Assembly (NCBI RefSeq): GCF_013385825.1
Contig: NZ_JACAPG010000020.1
Span: 147,754-211,753, forward strand
Length of the DNA: 64,000 nucleotides
Origin: Pseudomonas reactans
Lineage (GTDB): Bacteria > Pseudomonadota > Gammaproteobacteria > Pseudomonadales > Pseudomonadaceae
Direction of reading: 5' to 3'
This document shows, in pieces, positions 25,291 through 34,097 of this stretch (positions are counted from its first letter, which is position 1; every line of letters starts with the position of its first letter). A program made the position numbers and the translations under genes. The notes below the pieces were generated by a model. That model saw only the letters and a program-made list of their open reading frames with translations, was not told the origin of the DNA and made no database searches.

Positions 25291-26694
25291 ATGAGCGACC
25301 AAATACCGGTACATGACGTTACCCCGCCTGCCAAAACTGTCGACCTCTACGCCTCGCGAGAGAAGATCTACACCCGTGCCTTCACTGGCCTGTTCCGCAA
25401 CCTGCGCATGCTCGGCGGTGCTGGTCTGTTCCTGCTCTACTTCGGCACCGTGTGGCTGAATTGGGGTGGCCACCAGGCCGTGTGGTGGAACCTGCCGGAG
25501 CGTAAATTCTTTATTTTCGGCGCGACTTTCTGGCCCCAGGATTTCATCCTGCTGTCGGGCATTCTGATCGTCGCGGCATTTGGCCTGTTCTTTATCACCG
25601 TGTATGCCGGGCGTGTGTGGTGCGGTTATACCTGCCCGCAAAGCGTGTGGACGTGGATCTTCATGTGGTGCGAAAAAGTCACTGAAGGCGACCGCAACCA
25701 GCGCATCAAACTCGACAAAGCGCCGATGGGCGCCAACAAGTTCCTGCGCAAATTCAGCAAGCACACCCTGTGGCTGCTGATCGGTTTTGTCACCGGCATG
25801 ACCTTTGTCGGCTACTTCTCGCCGATCCGCGAACTGGTGTTTGACTTCTTCACCGGCCAGGCCGATGGCTGGTCGTATTTCTGGGTGGGTTTCTTCACCC
25901 TCGCCACCTACGGCAACGCCGGCTGGCTGCGCGAACAGGTGTGCATCTACATGTGCCCGTACGCACGCTTTCAGAGCGTGATGTTCGACAAGGACACCCT
26001 GATCGTTTCCTACGACCCACGCCGTGGCGAGCTGCGTGGCCCGCGCAAAAAAGGTGTCGACTACAAGGCCCAAGGCCTGGGTGATTGCATCGACTGCACG
26101 ATGTGCGTGCAGGTGTGCCCGACCGGTATCGACATCCGCGACGGCCTGCAGATTGAGTGCATCGGCTGCGCTGCGTGTATCGACGCTTGCGACAACATCA
26201 TGGACAAGATGGAGTATCCGCGCGGCCTGATCAGCTACACCACCGAGCACAACCTGTCCGGGCAGAAAACCCACAAATTGCGCCCGCGTCTGATTGGCTA
26301 CGCGCTGGTGCTGCTGGCGATGATCAGCCTGTTGGTGGCCGCGTTCTTCATGCGCTCGCTGGTGGGTTTCGACGTGAGCAAGGACCGTGTGCTGTACCGC
26401 GAAAACGCCGAAGGCCGCATCGAAAACGTCTACAGCCTGAAGATCATGAACAAGGACCAGCGCGACCACACCTACGTGCTCGACGCCTCCGGATTGCCAG
26501 ACCTCAAGCTGCAAGGCCGTCGCGAGATCAGGGTGGCCGCCGGTGATATCGTCAGCATGCCGGTCGAGCTGTCGAGTGCGCCGGAACAGTTGCCGTCGAG
26601 CACCAACGAGGTGAAATTCATTCTCACCGATGCCGATGACGCCAGCGTTCATATTGAAGCCAAGAGCCGATTCATCGGCCCACAAGTTCGTTAA
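25291..26694 (+). CDS. ccoG: Cytochrome c oxidase accessory protein CcoG
   Basis: Polyferredoxin-like membrane protein of 467 residues; in cbb3 assembly it reduces Cu(II) to Cu(I) for CuB insertion. Membrane helices are interspersed with cysteine motifs: CGYTCPQSVWTW, the ferredoxin block CIDCTMCVQVCPTG, and CIGCAACIDACD for two [4Fe-4S] clusters. An Ig-like C-terminal domain (about 360-467) follows the last helix. Two adjacent ATG codons (25288 and 25291) are possible; MSDQIPVHDVTPP is the usual start. First gene of ccoGHIS. Confidence 0.93.
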   Translation: MSDQIPVHDVTPPAKTVDLYASREKIYTRAFTGLFRNLRMLGGAGLFLLYFGTVWLNWGGHQAVWWNLPERKFFIFGATFWPQDFILLSGILIVAAFGLFFITVYAGRVWCGYTCPQSVWTWIFMWCEKVTEGDRNQRIKLDKAPMGANKFLRKFSKHTLWLLIGFVTGMTFVGYFSPIRELVFDFFTGQADGWSYFWVGFFTLATYGNAGWLREQVCIYMCPYARFQSVMFDKDTLIVSYDPRRGELRGPRKKGVDYKAQGLGDCIDCTMCVQVCPTGIDIRDGLQIECIGCAACIDACDNIMDKMEYPRGLISYTTEHNLSGQKTHKLRPRLIGYALVLLAMISLLVAAFFMRSLVGFDVSKDRVLYRENAEGRIENVYSLKIMNKDQRDHTYVLDASGLPDLKLQGRREIRVAAGDIVSMPVELSSAPEQLPSSTNEVKFILTDADDASVHIEAKSRFIGPQVR

Positions 26695-26708
26695 AAGAGA
26701 GCAGAACC

Positions 26709-27248
26709 ATGTCCGTAGCCACTGCCGCAAGCCCCTGGTACAAGCACCTCTGGCCCTGGATCATCATTGGGATCCTGGCCTGCTCGGTGACCTTGACCCT
26801 GTCCATGGTGACCATCGCGGTGAACAACCCGGACAACCTGGTCAACGACAACTACTACGAGGCCGGCAAAGGCATCAACCGCTCCCTGGACCGCGAACTG
26901 CTGGCCCAGACCCTGCAACTGCGCGCCAAGGTGCACCTGGATGAATTGACCGGTGAAGTCGAGGTGAACCTCACCGGCAACAGCAACCCGACCACCCTGG
27001 AATTGAACCTGATTTCCCCAACGCAGCCGGAGAAGGATCGCAAGATCAACCTGGCCCGCAGCGACAGCGAACCCGGCCGCTACATCGGCCAGGTCACCGA
27101 CAAGGTCGAAGGCCGTCGCTTCGTCGAGTTGCTGGGCGTCGAAGGCGACCGCACCTGGCGCATGTTCGAAGAAGAACAGGTCAGCCACGACAAGGACTTG
27201 CTGCTGGGCGATGAACCGTTGCAGGGTGCTGAAGACCTGAAAAAATAG
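26709..27248 (+). CDS. ccoH: cbb3 oxidase assembly protein CcoH (FixH family)
   Basis: Single-pass membrane protein of 179 residues needed for stable cbb3 assembly. One helix (WPWIIIGILACSVTLTLSMV, about 15-34) is followed by the family block NNPDNLVNDNYYEAGKGINR and a periplasmic beta-rich domain. ATG 26709, 14 bases after ccoG, with AGAG upstream. Seven bases before ccoI. Confidence 0.9.
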   Translation: MSVATAASPWYKHLWPWIIIGILACSVTLTLSMVTIAVNNPDNLVNDNYYEAGKGINRSLDRELLAQTLQLRAKVHLDELTGEVEVNLTGNSNPTTLELNLISPTQPEKDRKINLARSDSEPGRYIGQVTDKVEGRRFVELLGVEGDRTWRMFEEEQVSHDKDLLLGDEPLQGAEDLKK

Positions 27249-27255
27249 CAGCGCC

Positions 27256-29706
27256 ATGACCAGCCCAATTCCCTGCTACCACTGCGCCCTGCCCGTTCCG
27301 TCGGGCAGCCGCTTCACCGCAGTGATCCTCGGCGAACGCCGCGAGCTCTGTTGCCCAGGCTGCCAGGCAGTGGCCGAAGCCATTGTGGCCGGCGGCCTGG
27401 AAAGCTATTACCAGCACCGTAGCGAAGCCTCGGCCAACCCCGAGGCATTGCCGGTGCAACTGGTGGACGAGTTGGCGCTGTACGACCGCGCCGACGTGCA
27501 AAAACCTTTTGTGCGCCACGAAGGCGAACTGGCCGAAGCCACCCTGTTGATGGAAGGCATCAGCTGCGCCGCCTGCGGCTGGTTGATCGAAAAACACCTG
27601 CGCGGCCTGCCCGCCGTGGCCGAAGCGCGACTGAACCTGTCCAACCATCGCCTGCAGGTGCGTTGGGCCGACGGACAACTGCCGCTGAGCCAACTGCTCA
27701 TTGAGTTGCGTCACATCGGCTATGCCGCGCACCCCTATCAGCCGGACCGCGCCGCCGAGCAACTGGCCAGCGAAAACCGCCTGGCCCTGCGCCAGCTGGG
27801 CGTGGCCGGGCTCTTGTGGTTTCAGGCGATGATGGCAACCATGGCCACCTGGCCGGAATTCAATATCGACCTGAGCCCGGAGCTGCATGTGATCCTACGC
27901 TGGGTGGCGATGTTTCTGACAACGCCCATCGTGTTCTACAGCTGCGCACCGTTTTTCAAAGGGGCCATGCGCGACGTGCGCACGCGTCACCTGACCATGG
28001 ATGTCTCGGTGTCATTGGCCATCGGTGGCGCCTATCTGGCGGGGATCTGGACCGCGATCACTGGCGTGGGCGAGCTGTATTTCGATGCCGTGGGCATGTT
28101 TGCGTTATTCCTGCTCGCCGGTCGTTACCTGGAACGCCGCGCCCGCGAACGCACGGCGGCCGCCACGGCGCAATTGGTCAATTTGCTGCCCGCCTCCTGC
28201 CTGCGCCTTAAAGCCGATGGCCAAAGTGAACGCATCCTGCTCCCTGAACTGGCACTGGGCGACCGCGTATTGGTCCACCCTGGCGCCGTGCTGCCAGCGG
28301 ATGGCGTGATCCTCGATGGGCAATCGAGCATCGATGAATCCCTGCTCACCGGCGAATACCTGCCGCAACCGCGCCAGACCGGCGACGCGGTCACCGCAGG
28401 CACCCTCAACGTCGAGGGCGCGCTGACCGTCGAAGTGCGCGCCTTGGGCCACGACACGCGTTTGTCCGCCATCGTGCGCCTGCTGGAGCGGGCCCAGGCC
28501 GAGAAACCGCGCCTGGCGCAGATCGCCGACCGTGCCGCGCAGTGGTTCCTGTTGTGCTCGCTGATCGCCGCCGCGTTGATCGGCCTGTTGTGGTGGGAGT
28601 TGGATTCGTCGCGGGCGTTCTGGATTGTGCTGGCGATGCTGGTCGCGACCTGCCCCTGCGCGCTGTCCCTCGCCACACCCACCGCCCTCACCGCCGCCAC
28701 CGGCACCTTGCACAAACTCGGCCTGCTGTTGACGCGCGGCCATGTGCTGGAAGGACTGAACCAGATCGACACGGTGATTTTCGACAAAACCGGCACCCTC
28801 ACCGAAGGGCGCCTGGCATTAAGAGCCATCCGCCCCCTGGGCAACATGAGCACCGACCTGTGCCTGAGCCTCGCCGCCGCCCTGGAAAACCGCTCCGAAC
28901 ACCCGATTGCCCGCGCCTTCGGCCGTGCGCCACTGGCCGCTGATGAAGTCATCAGTTCGCCAGGGCTAGGCCTTGAAGGGCGTGTCAGCGAGCGCGTATT
29001 GCGCATTGGCCAGCCGGGGTTTGTCTGTGAACTCAGTGGTTGCCCGATTCCTGCTGCGCCGGAGGTTTCTGGCCAATGGCTGCTGCTCGGTGACCGCGAA
29101 GGCGCGCTGGCCTGGTTCGTCCTCGACGACCGCCTGCGCAGCGACGCGCCGGCCTTGCTCGCTGCGTGCAAGGCGCGTGGCTGGCGCACGTTGTTGCTGT
29201 CCGGCGACAGTTCGCCGATGGTCGCCAGCGTCGCCGCCGAACTGGGTATCGACGAAGCCCACGGCGGCCTGCGCCCCGATGACAAGTTGCAAGTACTGCA
29301 ACAACTGCACAAGGAAGGCCGCAAGGTGCTGATGCTCGGCGACGGGGTCAACGATGTGCCGGTGCTCGCCGCCGCCGATATCAGCGTGGCCATGGGCACG
29401 GCCACCGACCTGGCCAAGACCAGCGCCGACGCGGTGTTGCTGTCCAACCGCCTGGACGCCCTGGTACAAGCCTTTACCCTGGCGCGGCGCACCCGCCGGG
29501 TGATCATTGAAAACCTGCTGTGGGCCGGGCTGTACAATGGCCTTATGCTGCCGTTTGCCGCCCTGGGTTGGATCACCCCGATCTGGGCCGCAATAGGCAT
29601 GTCCCTCAGTTCGTTGACCGTGGTGCTCAATGCCCTGCGCCTGACTCGCCTGCCGAGCGCGCCAGCAGCTCGAGCCCCCTCAGTAACCCGCCCGCTGCCG
29701 GTGTGA
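27256..29706 (+). CDS. ccoI: Copper-translocating P-type ATPase CcoI (FixI type)
   Basis: P1B-type ATPase of 816 residues that supplies copper for cbb3 oxidase maturation. An N-terminal Zn-ribbon-like region (CYHCALPVP, CCPGCQAV) precedes the heavy-metal domain with CAAC at 104-107. The membrane metal site is CPC at 466-468, the phosphorylation site is the Asp510 of DKTGTLTEG, the nucleotide domain has SEHPIARAFG, and the hinge is MLGDGVNDVPVLAAAD. All catalytic motifs are intact. Located between ccoH and ccoS, the position specific for the oxidase-maturation ATPase rather than the CopA detoxifier. Confidence 0.94.
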   Translation: MTSPIPCYHCALPVPSGSRFTAVILGERRELCCPGCQAVAEAIVAGGLESYYQHRSEASANPEALPVQLVDELALYDRADVQKPFVRHEGELAEATLLMEGISCAACGWLIEKHLRGLPAVAEARLNLSNHRLQVRWADGQLPLSQLLIELRHIGYAAHPYQPDRAAEQLASENRLALRQLGVAGLLWFQAMMATMATWPEFNIDLSPELHVILRWVAMFLTTPIVFYSCAPFFKGAMRDVRTRHLTMDVSVSLAIGGAYLAGIWTAITGVGELYFDAVGMFALFLLAGRYLERRARERTAAATAQLVNLLPASCLRLKADGQSERILLPELALGDRVLVHPGAVLPADGVILDGQSSIDESLLTGEYLPQPRQTGDAVTAGTLNVEGALTVEVRALGHDTRLSAIVRLLERAQAEKPRLAQIADRAAQWFLLCSLIAAALIGLLWWELDSSRAFWIVLAMLVATCPCALSLATPTALTAATGTLHKLGLLLTRGHVLEGLNQIDTVIFDKTGTLTEGRLALRAIRPLGNMSTDLCLSLAAALENRSEHPIARAFGRAPLAADEVISSPGLGLEGRVSERVLRIGQPGFVCELSGCPIPAAPEVSGQWLLLGDREGALAWFVLDDRLRSDAPALLAACKARGWRTLLLSGDSSPMVASVAAELGIDEAHGGLRPDDKLQVLQQLHKEGRKVLMLGDGVNDVPVLAAADISVAMGTATDLAKTSADAVLLSNRLDALVQAFTLARRTRRVIIENLLWAGLYNGLMLPFAALGWITPIWAAIGMSLSSLTVVLNALRLTRLPSAPAARAPSVTRPLPV

Positions 29707-29728
29707 GCCGCACGGCCATGGAGTGCAG

Positions 29729-29941
29729 ATGCCAGCTTTATACGTGATGATTCCGGCGGCGCTGCTGTTAGTGGGCGTGGCCATCTACATCTTCTTCTGG
29801 GCGGTGGACAGCGGCCAGTACGACGACCTCGACGGCCCGGCCCATAGCGTGCTGTTCGACGACCAGGACCCGAACCACCTGGCCGGTGTCGAAGAGGCCA
29901 ACCACGCCGAACAACCGCCGAAAGACCCGCCCCATGCTTGA
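29729..29941 (+). CDS. ccoS: cbb3 oxidase maturation protein CcoS
   Basis: Small 70-residue membrane protein needed for cofactor insertion into CcoN. The helix MPALYVMIPAALLLVGVAIY leads into FFWAVDSGQYDDLDGPAHSV, with the VxSGQ(Y/F)DDLxGPA block that defines the family. ATG 29729 has GGAG at proper spacing; a GTG two codons earlier is less likely. Its 3' end overlaps the next gene by 8 bases. Confidence 0.93.
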   Translation: MPALYVMIPAALLLVGVAIYIFFWAVDSGQYDDLDGPAHSVLFDDQDPNHLAGVEEANHAEQPPKDPPHA

Positions 29942-30617
29942 ACTGGCGCCACTGCTGGTCTCCGCGTTGATCCTCGGCCTGCTTGGCGGCGGCCATTGCC
30001 TGGGCATGTGCGGCGGGCTGATGGGCGCGCTGACCCTGGCGATCCCCAAGGAACAGCGTGGTCGCCGGTTTCAACTGCTGTTGGCCTACAACCTGGGGCG
30101 CATCTTCAGCTATGCCGCTGCGGGCGTGTTGATTGGCCTGGCCGGTTGGGCAGTGGCCAACAGCCCAGCGGCGATGTTCATGCGCGTACTGGCCGGGTTG
30201 CTGTTGATCAGCATGGGCCTGTACCTGGCCGGCTGGTGGAGCGGCCTCACCCGTATCGAAAGCCTCGGGCGCGGCCTGTGGCGCTATATACAGCCAGTCG
30301 CCAACCGTTTGCTGCCCGTGTCAAGCGTACCTCGCGCCTTGCTGCTGGGCGCGCTGTGGGGCTGGTTGCCGTGCGGGTTGGTCTACAGCACCTTGCTTTG
30401 GGCGGCGAGCCAGGGCAATGCGCTGGACAGCGGGTTGCTGATGCTGGCGTTCGGCCTGGGCACCTGGCCGGTATTGCTGGCGACAGGATTGGCCGCTGAG
30501 CGAGTCACAGCGCTTTTGCGTAAACGCAGCGTGCGGATGGCCGGTGGCTTATTAGTCATACTCTTCGGTATCTGGACGTTGCCAGGTCCGCACCAGCACT
30601 GGCTAATGGGCCATTAA
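29934..30617 (+). CDS. TauE/SafE-like membrane protein linked to cbb3 biogenesis
   Basis: Polytopic protein of 227 residues with about six helices. GGGHCLGMCGGLMGALTLAI (about 17-36) holds a conserved HC-x3-C pattern, and WGWLPCGLVYSTLLWAAS repeats a cysteine in the second half, as in the DsbD-like/CcdA-related SafE group found behind ccoS in many proteobacteria. That pattern suggests metal or thiol chemistry across the membrane for cytochrome oxidase maturation; the exact function is not settled. ATG 29934 overlaps ccoS by 8 bases. Confidence 0.78.
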   Translation: MLELAPLLVSALILGLLGGGHCLGMCGGLMGALTLAIPKEQRGRRFQLLLAYNLGRIFSYAAAGVLIGLAGWAVANSPAAMFMRVLAGLLLISMGLYLAGWWSGLTRIESLGRGLWRYIQPVANRLLPVSSVPRALLLGALWGWLPCGLVYSTLLWAASQGNALDSGLLMLAFGLGTWPVLLATGLAAERVTALLRKRSVRMAGGLLVILFGIWTLPGPHQHWLMGH

Positions 30618-30646
30618 AGCGCCATGTGGCATAGCGCCGCTCCCCG

Positions 30647-30660
30647 TTGATGCAAATCAA
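30647..30660 (+). promoter_or_regulatory. Perfect ANR/FNR box of hemN
   Basis: TTGAT-GCAA-ATCAA matches the consensus at all ten positions. Its centre lies 41-42 bases before a predicted start near 30695, and TAGACT at 30683-30688 is exactly where the -10 should be. This is the layout of a class II ANR-activated promoter for hemN. Confidence 0.88.
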
Positions 30661-30720
30661 GATGCCACCTGCGACGCGCCCCTAGACTCGGCCCACTAGC
30701 CTATCCGGGGGAACGCCCGC

Positions 30721-32103
30721 ATGCTCGACGCCATTCGTTGGGACACCGATCTGATTCACCGCTACGACCTGGCGGGACCGCGCTACACGTCCTACCCCAC
30801 CGCCGTACAATTCGACAGCCAGGTCGGCACTTTCGACCTGCTTCACGCCCTGCGCGACAGCCGCAAAGCCGTACGACCGTTGTCGCTGTACCTGCATGTG
30901 CCGTTCTGCGCGAACATCTGCTACTACTGCGCCTGCAACAAGGTCATCACCAAGGACCGTGGCCGCGCCCAGGCCTACCTGCAACGCCTGGAGCAAGAGA
31001 TCCAACTGGTGGCCTGCCACCTCGACCCGAAACAGCGGGTTGAGCAACTGCATTTTGGCGGCGGCACCCCGACCTTTCTCAGCCACGATGAACTGCGCCA
31101 GGTCATGGGCTGCCTGCGCCAGCACTTCAATTTGCTGGATGACGATTCCGGCGACTACGGCATCGAGATCGACCCCCGTGAAGCGGACTGGGCCACCATG
31201 GGCTTGCTACGTGAACTCGGCTTCAACCGCGTAAGCATCGGCCTGCAAGACCTCGACCCCGAGGTGCAACGGGCGGTGAATCGCCTGCAGAGCCTGGAGG
31301 AAACCCGCGCGGTGATCGACGCGGCGCGCACCCTGCAATTTCGCTCGATCAATATCGACCTGATCTACGGCTTGCCCAAGCAAACGCCGATCAATTTTGC
31401 GCGCACCGTGGAAGAAGTCATCAGGCTGCAGCCCGACCGTCTGTCAGTGTTCAACTACGCGCACCTGCCTGAACGCTTCATGCCCCAGCGGCGTATCAGC
31501 ACCGACGACCTGCCCTCCCCGGCGTCAAAGCTGTTGATGCTGCAAACCACCATTGAGCAACTGACCCAGGCCGGCTACCGTTACATCGGCATGGACCACT
31601 TCGCCCTGCCCGACGACGAGTTGGCCATCGCCCAGGAAGAAGGCACTCTGCAACGCAATTTCCAGGGCTACACCACCCACGGCCATTGCGACTTGATCGG
31701 GCTCGGGGTGTCGGCGATCAGCCAGATCGGCGACCTGTACTGCCAGAACAACAGCGACCTCAACGGCTACCAGAACACCCTCGCCGGTGCGCAACTGGCC
31801 ACCAGTCGCGGCCTGGTGTGCACCACGGATGATCGGTTGCGGCGGGAAGTGATCCAGCAGTTGATCTGCAATTTCAGCCTGGCCTTCGAGACGATCGAGC
31901 AGGCCTTCAACATTGATTTTCGCGGGTACTTCGACGACATCTGGCCACAACTTGACGCCATGGCCGAGGATGGCCTGATCGAACTCGACGCCCAGGGCAT
32001 TCGCGTATTGCCAGCCGGGCGATTGCTGGTGCGTTCGGTGTGCATGGTGTTCGATGCCTACCTGGAGCACCAGAACAGGCAACGATTTTCGCGAGTGATC
32101 TGA
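30721..32103 (+). CDS. hemN: Oxygen-independent coproporphyrinogen III oxidase
   Basis: Radical SAM enzyme of 460 residues that decarboxylates coproporphyrinogen III to protoporphyrinogen IX without oxygen, feeding haem to the anaerobic respiratory chain. The cluster motif is CANICYYC (CX3CX2C) near residues 62-69, with aromatic YY as usual for HemN. GGGTPTFLS follows as the SAM-binding loop, and NYAHLPERFMPQRR is a HemN-specific stretch. ATG 30721 after GGGGGAACGCCCGC. Induction by ANR is predicted from the perfect box upstream. Confidence 0.95.
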   Translation: MLDAIRWDTDLIHRYDLAGPRYTSYPTAVQFDSQVGTFDLLHALRDSRKAVRPLSLYLHVPFCANICYYCACNKVITKDRGRAQAYLQRLEQEIQLVACHLDPKQRVEQLHFGGGTPTFLSHDELRQVMGCLRQHFNLLDDDSGDYGIEIDPREADWATMGLLRELGFNRVSIGLQDLDPEVQRAVNRLQSLEETRAVIDAARTLQFRSINIDLIYGLPKQTPINFARTVEEVIRLQPDRLSVFNYAHLPERFMPQRRISTDDLPSPASKLLMLQTTIEQLTQAGYRYIGMDHFALPDDELAIAQEEGTLQRNFQGYTTHGHCDLIGLGVSAISQIGDLYCQNNSDLNGYQNTLAGAQLATSRGLVCTTDDRLRREVIQQLICNFSLAFETIEQAFNIDFRGYFDDIWPQLDAMAEDGLIELDAQGIRVLPAGRLLVRSVCMVFDAYLEHQNRQRFSRVI

Positions 32104-32110
32104 GACCGTA

Positions 32111-32581
32111 CTATTTCGCCGCCAGGGACATGGCTTCCATCTGCGCCTCAGGGGATTCGCCTTTCATCGCCTTGCCCAGTTGGGCTTGCGCCGTTGCGAG
32201 GCCGCCCTGCAAAGCCGAAAGCGATGCTTGCAAGTTACCCACCTTGGCCTGACGCTGTTCGGGTGTCATTGAGGTGTCGGCCATGGCGGCGGAAATCTCG
32301 GCCATCTTGTCGGCGATTTGCTTTTTCAGCTCGCGGATCATTTTTAGTAGCTGTTTGATGTTGTCTTTCAGATTACTGTCGTCGATATCCTGATTGGGAT
32401 TACTGTTGGCCTTGGAGGCCTGGAACGCGGCACCGGAAATGGTCACCGTCACACCCTCGACCGCCTTGGTATCAGAGGCATTAGCAGGGGTTGGGGCTTT
32501 TTCCTTGGCCTCTGCAGCGGGCTTCGTATCAGGCACGGTCGGCAAACGAACAGCAGGGTTGTAGGCAGCGATAACAGACAT
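32111..32581 (-). CDS. Small coiled-coil protein, function unknown
   Basis: Protein of 156 residues, not assignable. The first 50 residues are Ala/Pro/Lys-rich and likely disordered. The rest is strongly helical with heptad spacing (DNIKQLLKMIRELKKQIADK, AKVGNLQASLSALQGGLATA). No signal peptide is seen. ATG 32581 has GGAG 9 bases upstream; the longer frame to 32629 begins without an ATG. It lies between convergent hemN and divergent anr, a position where pseudomonads often carry an uncharacterised gene. Confidence 0.65.
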   Translation of the reverse strand: MSVIAAYNPAVRLPTVPDTKPAAEAKEKAPTPANASDTKAVEGVTVTISGAAFQASKANSNPNQDIDDSNLKDNIKQLLKMIRELKKQIADKMAEISAAMADTSMTPEQRQAKVGNLQASLSALQGGLATAQAQLGKAMKGESPEAQMEAMSLAAK

Positions 32582-32733
32582 GATCGGGGGCTCCGACGTG
32601 TAGAGATGCCCTTGTATCGACTCCGACACAAAAACCTTTATACCGCTGCCGGTTTTTTGTACAGGCTGGCCTCACCGCCCCCCAGTGCGTTACCCTTACG
32701 TCTTATGTGTGTTTTCCCACAAGGATTTAAGAA

Positions 32734-33468
32734 ATGTCCGAGCCAGTTAAACTGCGCGCTCACAGCCAGGCTCATTGCAAGGATTGCAGCCTGGCCCCCC
32801 TCTGCTTGCCACTTTCGTTGAATTTGGAAGACATGGATGCGCTGGACGACATCGTTAAACGTGGCCGCCCACTGAAAAAAGGCGAGTTTCTGTTCCGCCA
32901 GGGCGACAAGTTCGATTCCGTTTATGCAGTACGTTCGGGTGCGTTGAAGACGTTCAGCCTGAGCGACAGCGGCGAAGAGCAGATCACCGGTTTCCACCTG
33001 CCCAGCGAACTGGTGGGGTTGTCGGGCATGGACACCGAGATTCACCCGGTGTCGGCGCAAGCGCTGGAGACTACATCCGTTTGCGAAATTCCCTTCGAAC
33101 GCCTGGACGAACTGGCTCTGCAACTGCCACAACTGCGCCGCCAGTTGATGCGCGTGATGAGCCGTGAGATCCGTGACGACCAGCAAATGATGCTGCTGTT
33201 GTCGAAGAAAACCGCCGACGAGCGCATCGCGACCTTTCTGGTCAACCTGTCGGCGCGGTTCCGTGCCCGTGGTTTCTCGGCCAACCAGTTCCGCCTGAGC
33301 ATGTCGCGCAATGAAATCGGCAACTACCTGGGCCTCGCGGTGGAAACCGTGTCCCGCGTGTTTACCCGCTTCCAGCAGAACGAGCTGATCGCCGCCGAAG
33401 GTAAAGAAGTGCATATCCTCGACCCGATCCAGCTGTGCGCGCTGGCCGGTGGCTCGCTGGAGGGTTGA
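32734..33468 (+). CDS. anr: Anaerobic regulator ANR (FNR/CRP family)
   Basis: Oxygen-sensing transcription factor of 244 residues. Ligands for the [4Fe-4S] cluster are Cys15, Cys18 and Cys24 (HCKDCSLAPLC) plus Cys117 (TTSVCEIPF). The cyclic-nucleotide-like barrel spans about 35-145 and a long dimer helix follows. The DNA-reading helix is in MSRNEIGNYLGLAVETVSRV with the ETVSR contacts that select TTGAT half-sites. When intact it activates hemN and, in relatives, ccoNOQP-2. ATG 32734 follows AAGGA. No ANR box is seen in its own promoter. Confidence 0.96.
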   Translation: MSEPVKLRAHSQAHCKDCSLAPLCLPLSLNLEDMDALDDIVKRGRPLKKGEFLFRQGDKFDSVYAVRSGALKTFSLSDSGEEQITGFHLPSELVGLSGMDTEIHPVSAQALETTSVCEIPFERLDELALQLPQLRRQLMRVMSREIRDDQQMMLLLSKKTADERIATFLVNLSARFRARGFSANQFRLSMSRNEIGNYLGLAVETVSRVFTRFQQNELIAAEGKEVHILDPIQLCALAGGSLEG

Positions 33469-33548
33469 TGCAGACACTTGCGGCCGCGCCAACCGGCGAG
33501 GCCGCAGGTATACTTCGAGTCCGTTTCCAGCCCCAGGACTCTTCGACG

Positions 33549-34097
33549 ATGACCTTCGATTCGTTCGACATCAAATCCCTGATCCGCCCCGTCATCGACT
33601 TCCCCAAGCCTGGGGTGATCTTCCGTGACATCACGCCATTGTTCCAATCACCCCGCGCCCTGCGCCTGGTGGCGGACAGCTTTGCCCATCGGTATGTCGA
33701 GGCCGAGTTCACGCATATCGGCGCGATGGATGCGCGGGGTTTCCTGATCGGTTCGATCATCGCCTACCAACTGAACAAGCCGCTGATCCTGTTTCGCAAG
33801 CAAGGCAAGCTGCCGGCTGACGTGCTAGCCGAGGGTTACCAGACCGAGTACGGCGAGGCGTTCCTTGAAGTGCATGCCGACAGCCTGTGCGAGGGCGATT
33901 CGGTATTGATGTTCGATGATTTGATCGCCACCGGCGGCACCCTGATCGCAGCAGCGAATCTGGTGCGGCGCATGGGTGCGACGATCTTCGAAGCGGCGGC
34001 GATTATTGATCTGCCCGAGCTGGGCGGTTCGCAGCGCCTGGAAGACATGGGCATCCCTACCTTTTGCCTGACGCAGTTTGCGTTGAGCGAGCAGTGA
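33549..34097 (+). CDS. apt: Adenine phosphoribosyltransferase
   Basis: Purine salvage enzyme of 182 residues: adenine + PRPP to AMP + PPi. FPKPGVIFRDITPLF (about 18-32) is the Apt start. The PRPP-binding loop is VLMFDDLIATGGTLIAA (about 119-135), and GAMDARGFL and FRKQGKLP are further family blocks. ATG 33549 gives the normal length; the frame open from 33435 overlaps anr. Located directly after anr, as in other Pseudomonas. Confidence 0.94.
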   Translation: MTFDSFDIKSLIRPVIDFPKPGVIFRDITPLFQSPRALRLVADSFAHRYVEAEFTHIGAMDARGFLIGSIIAYQLNKPLILFRKQGKLPADVLAEGYQTEYGEAFLEVHADSLCEGDSVLMFDDLIATGGTLIAAANLVRRMGATIFEAAAIIDLPELGGSQRLEDMGIPTFCLTQFALSEQ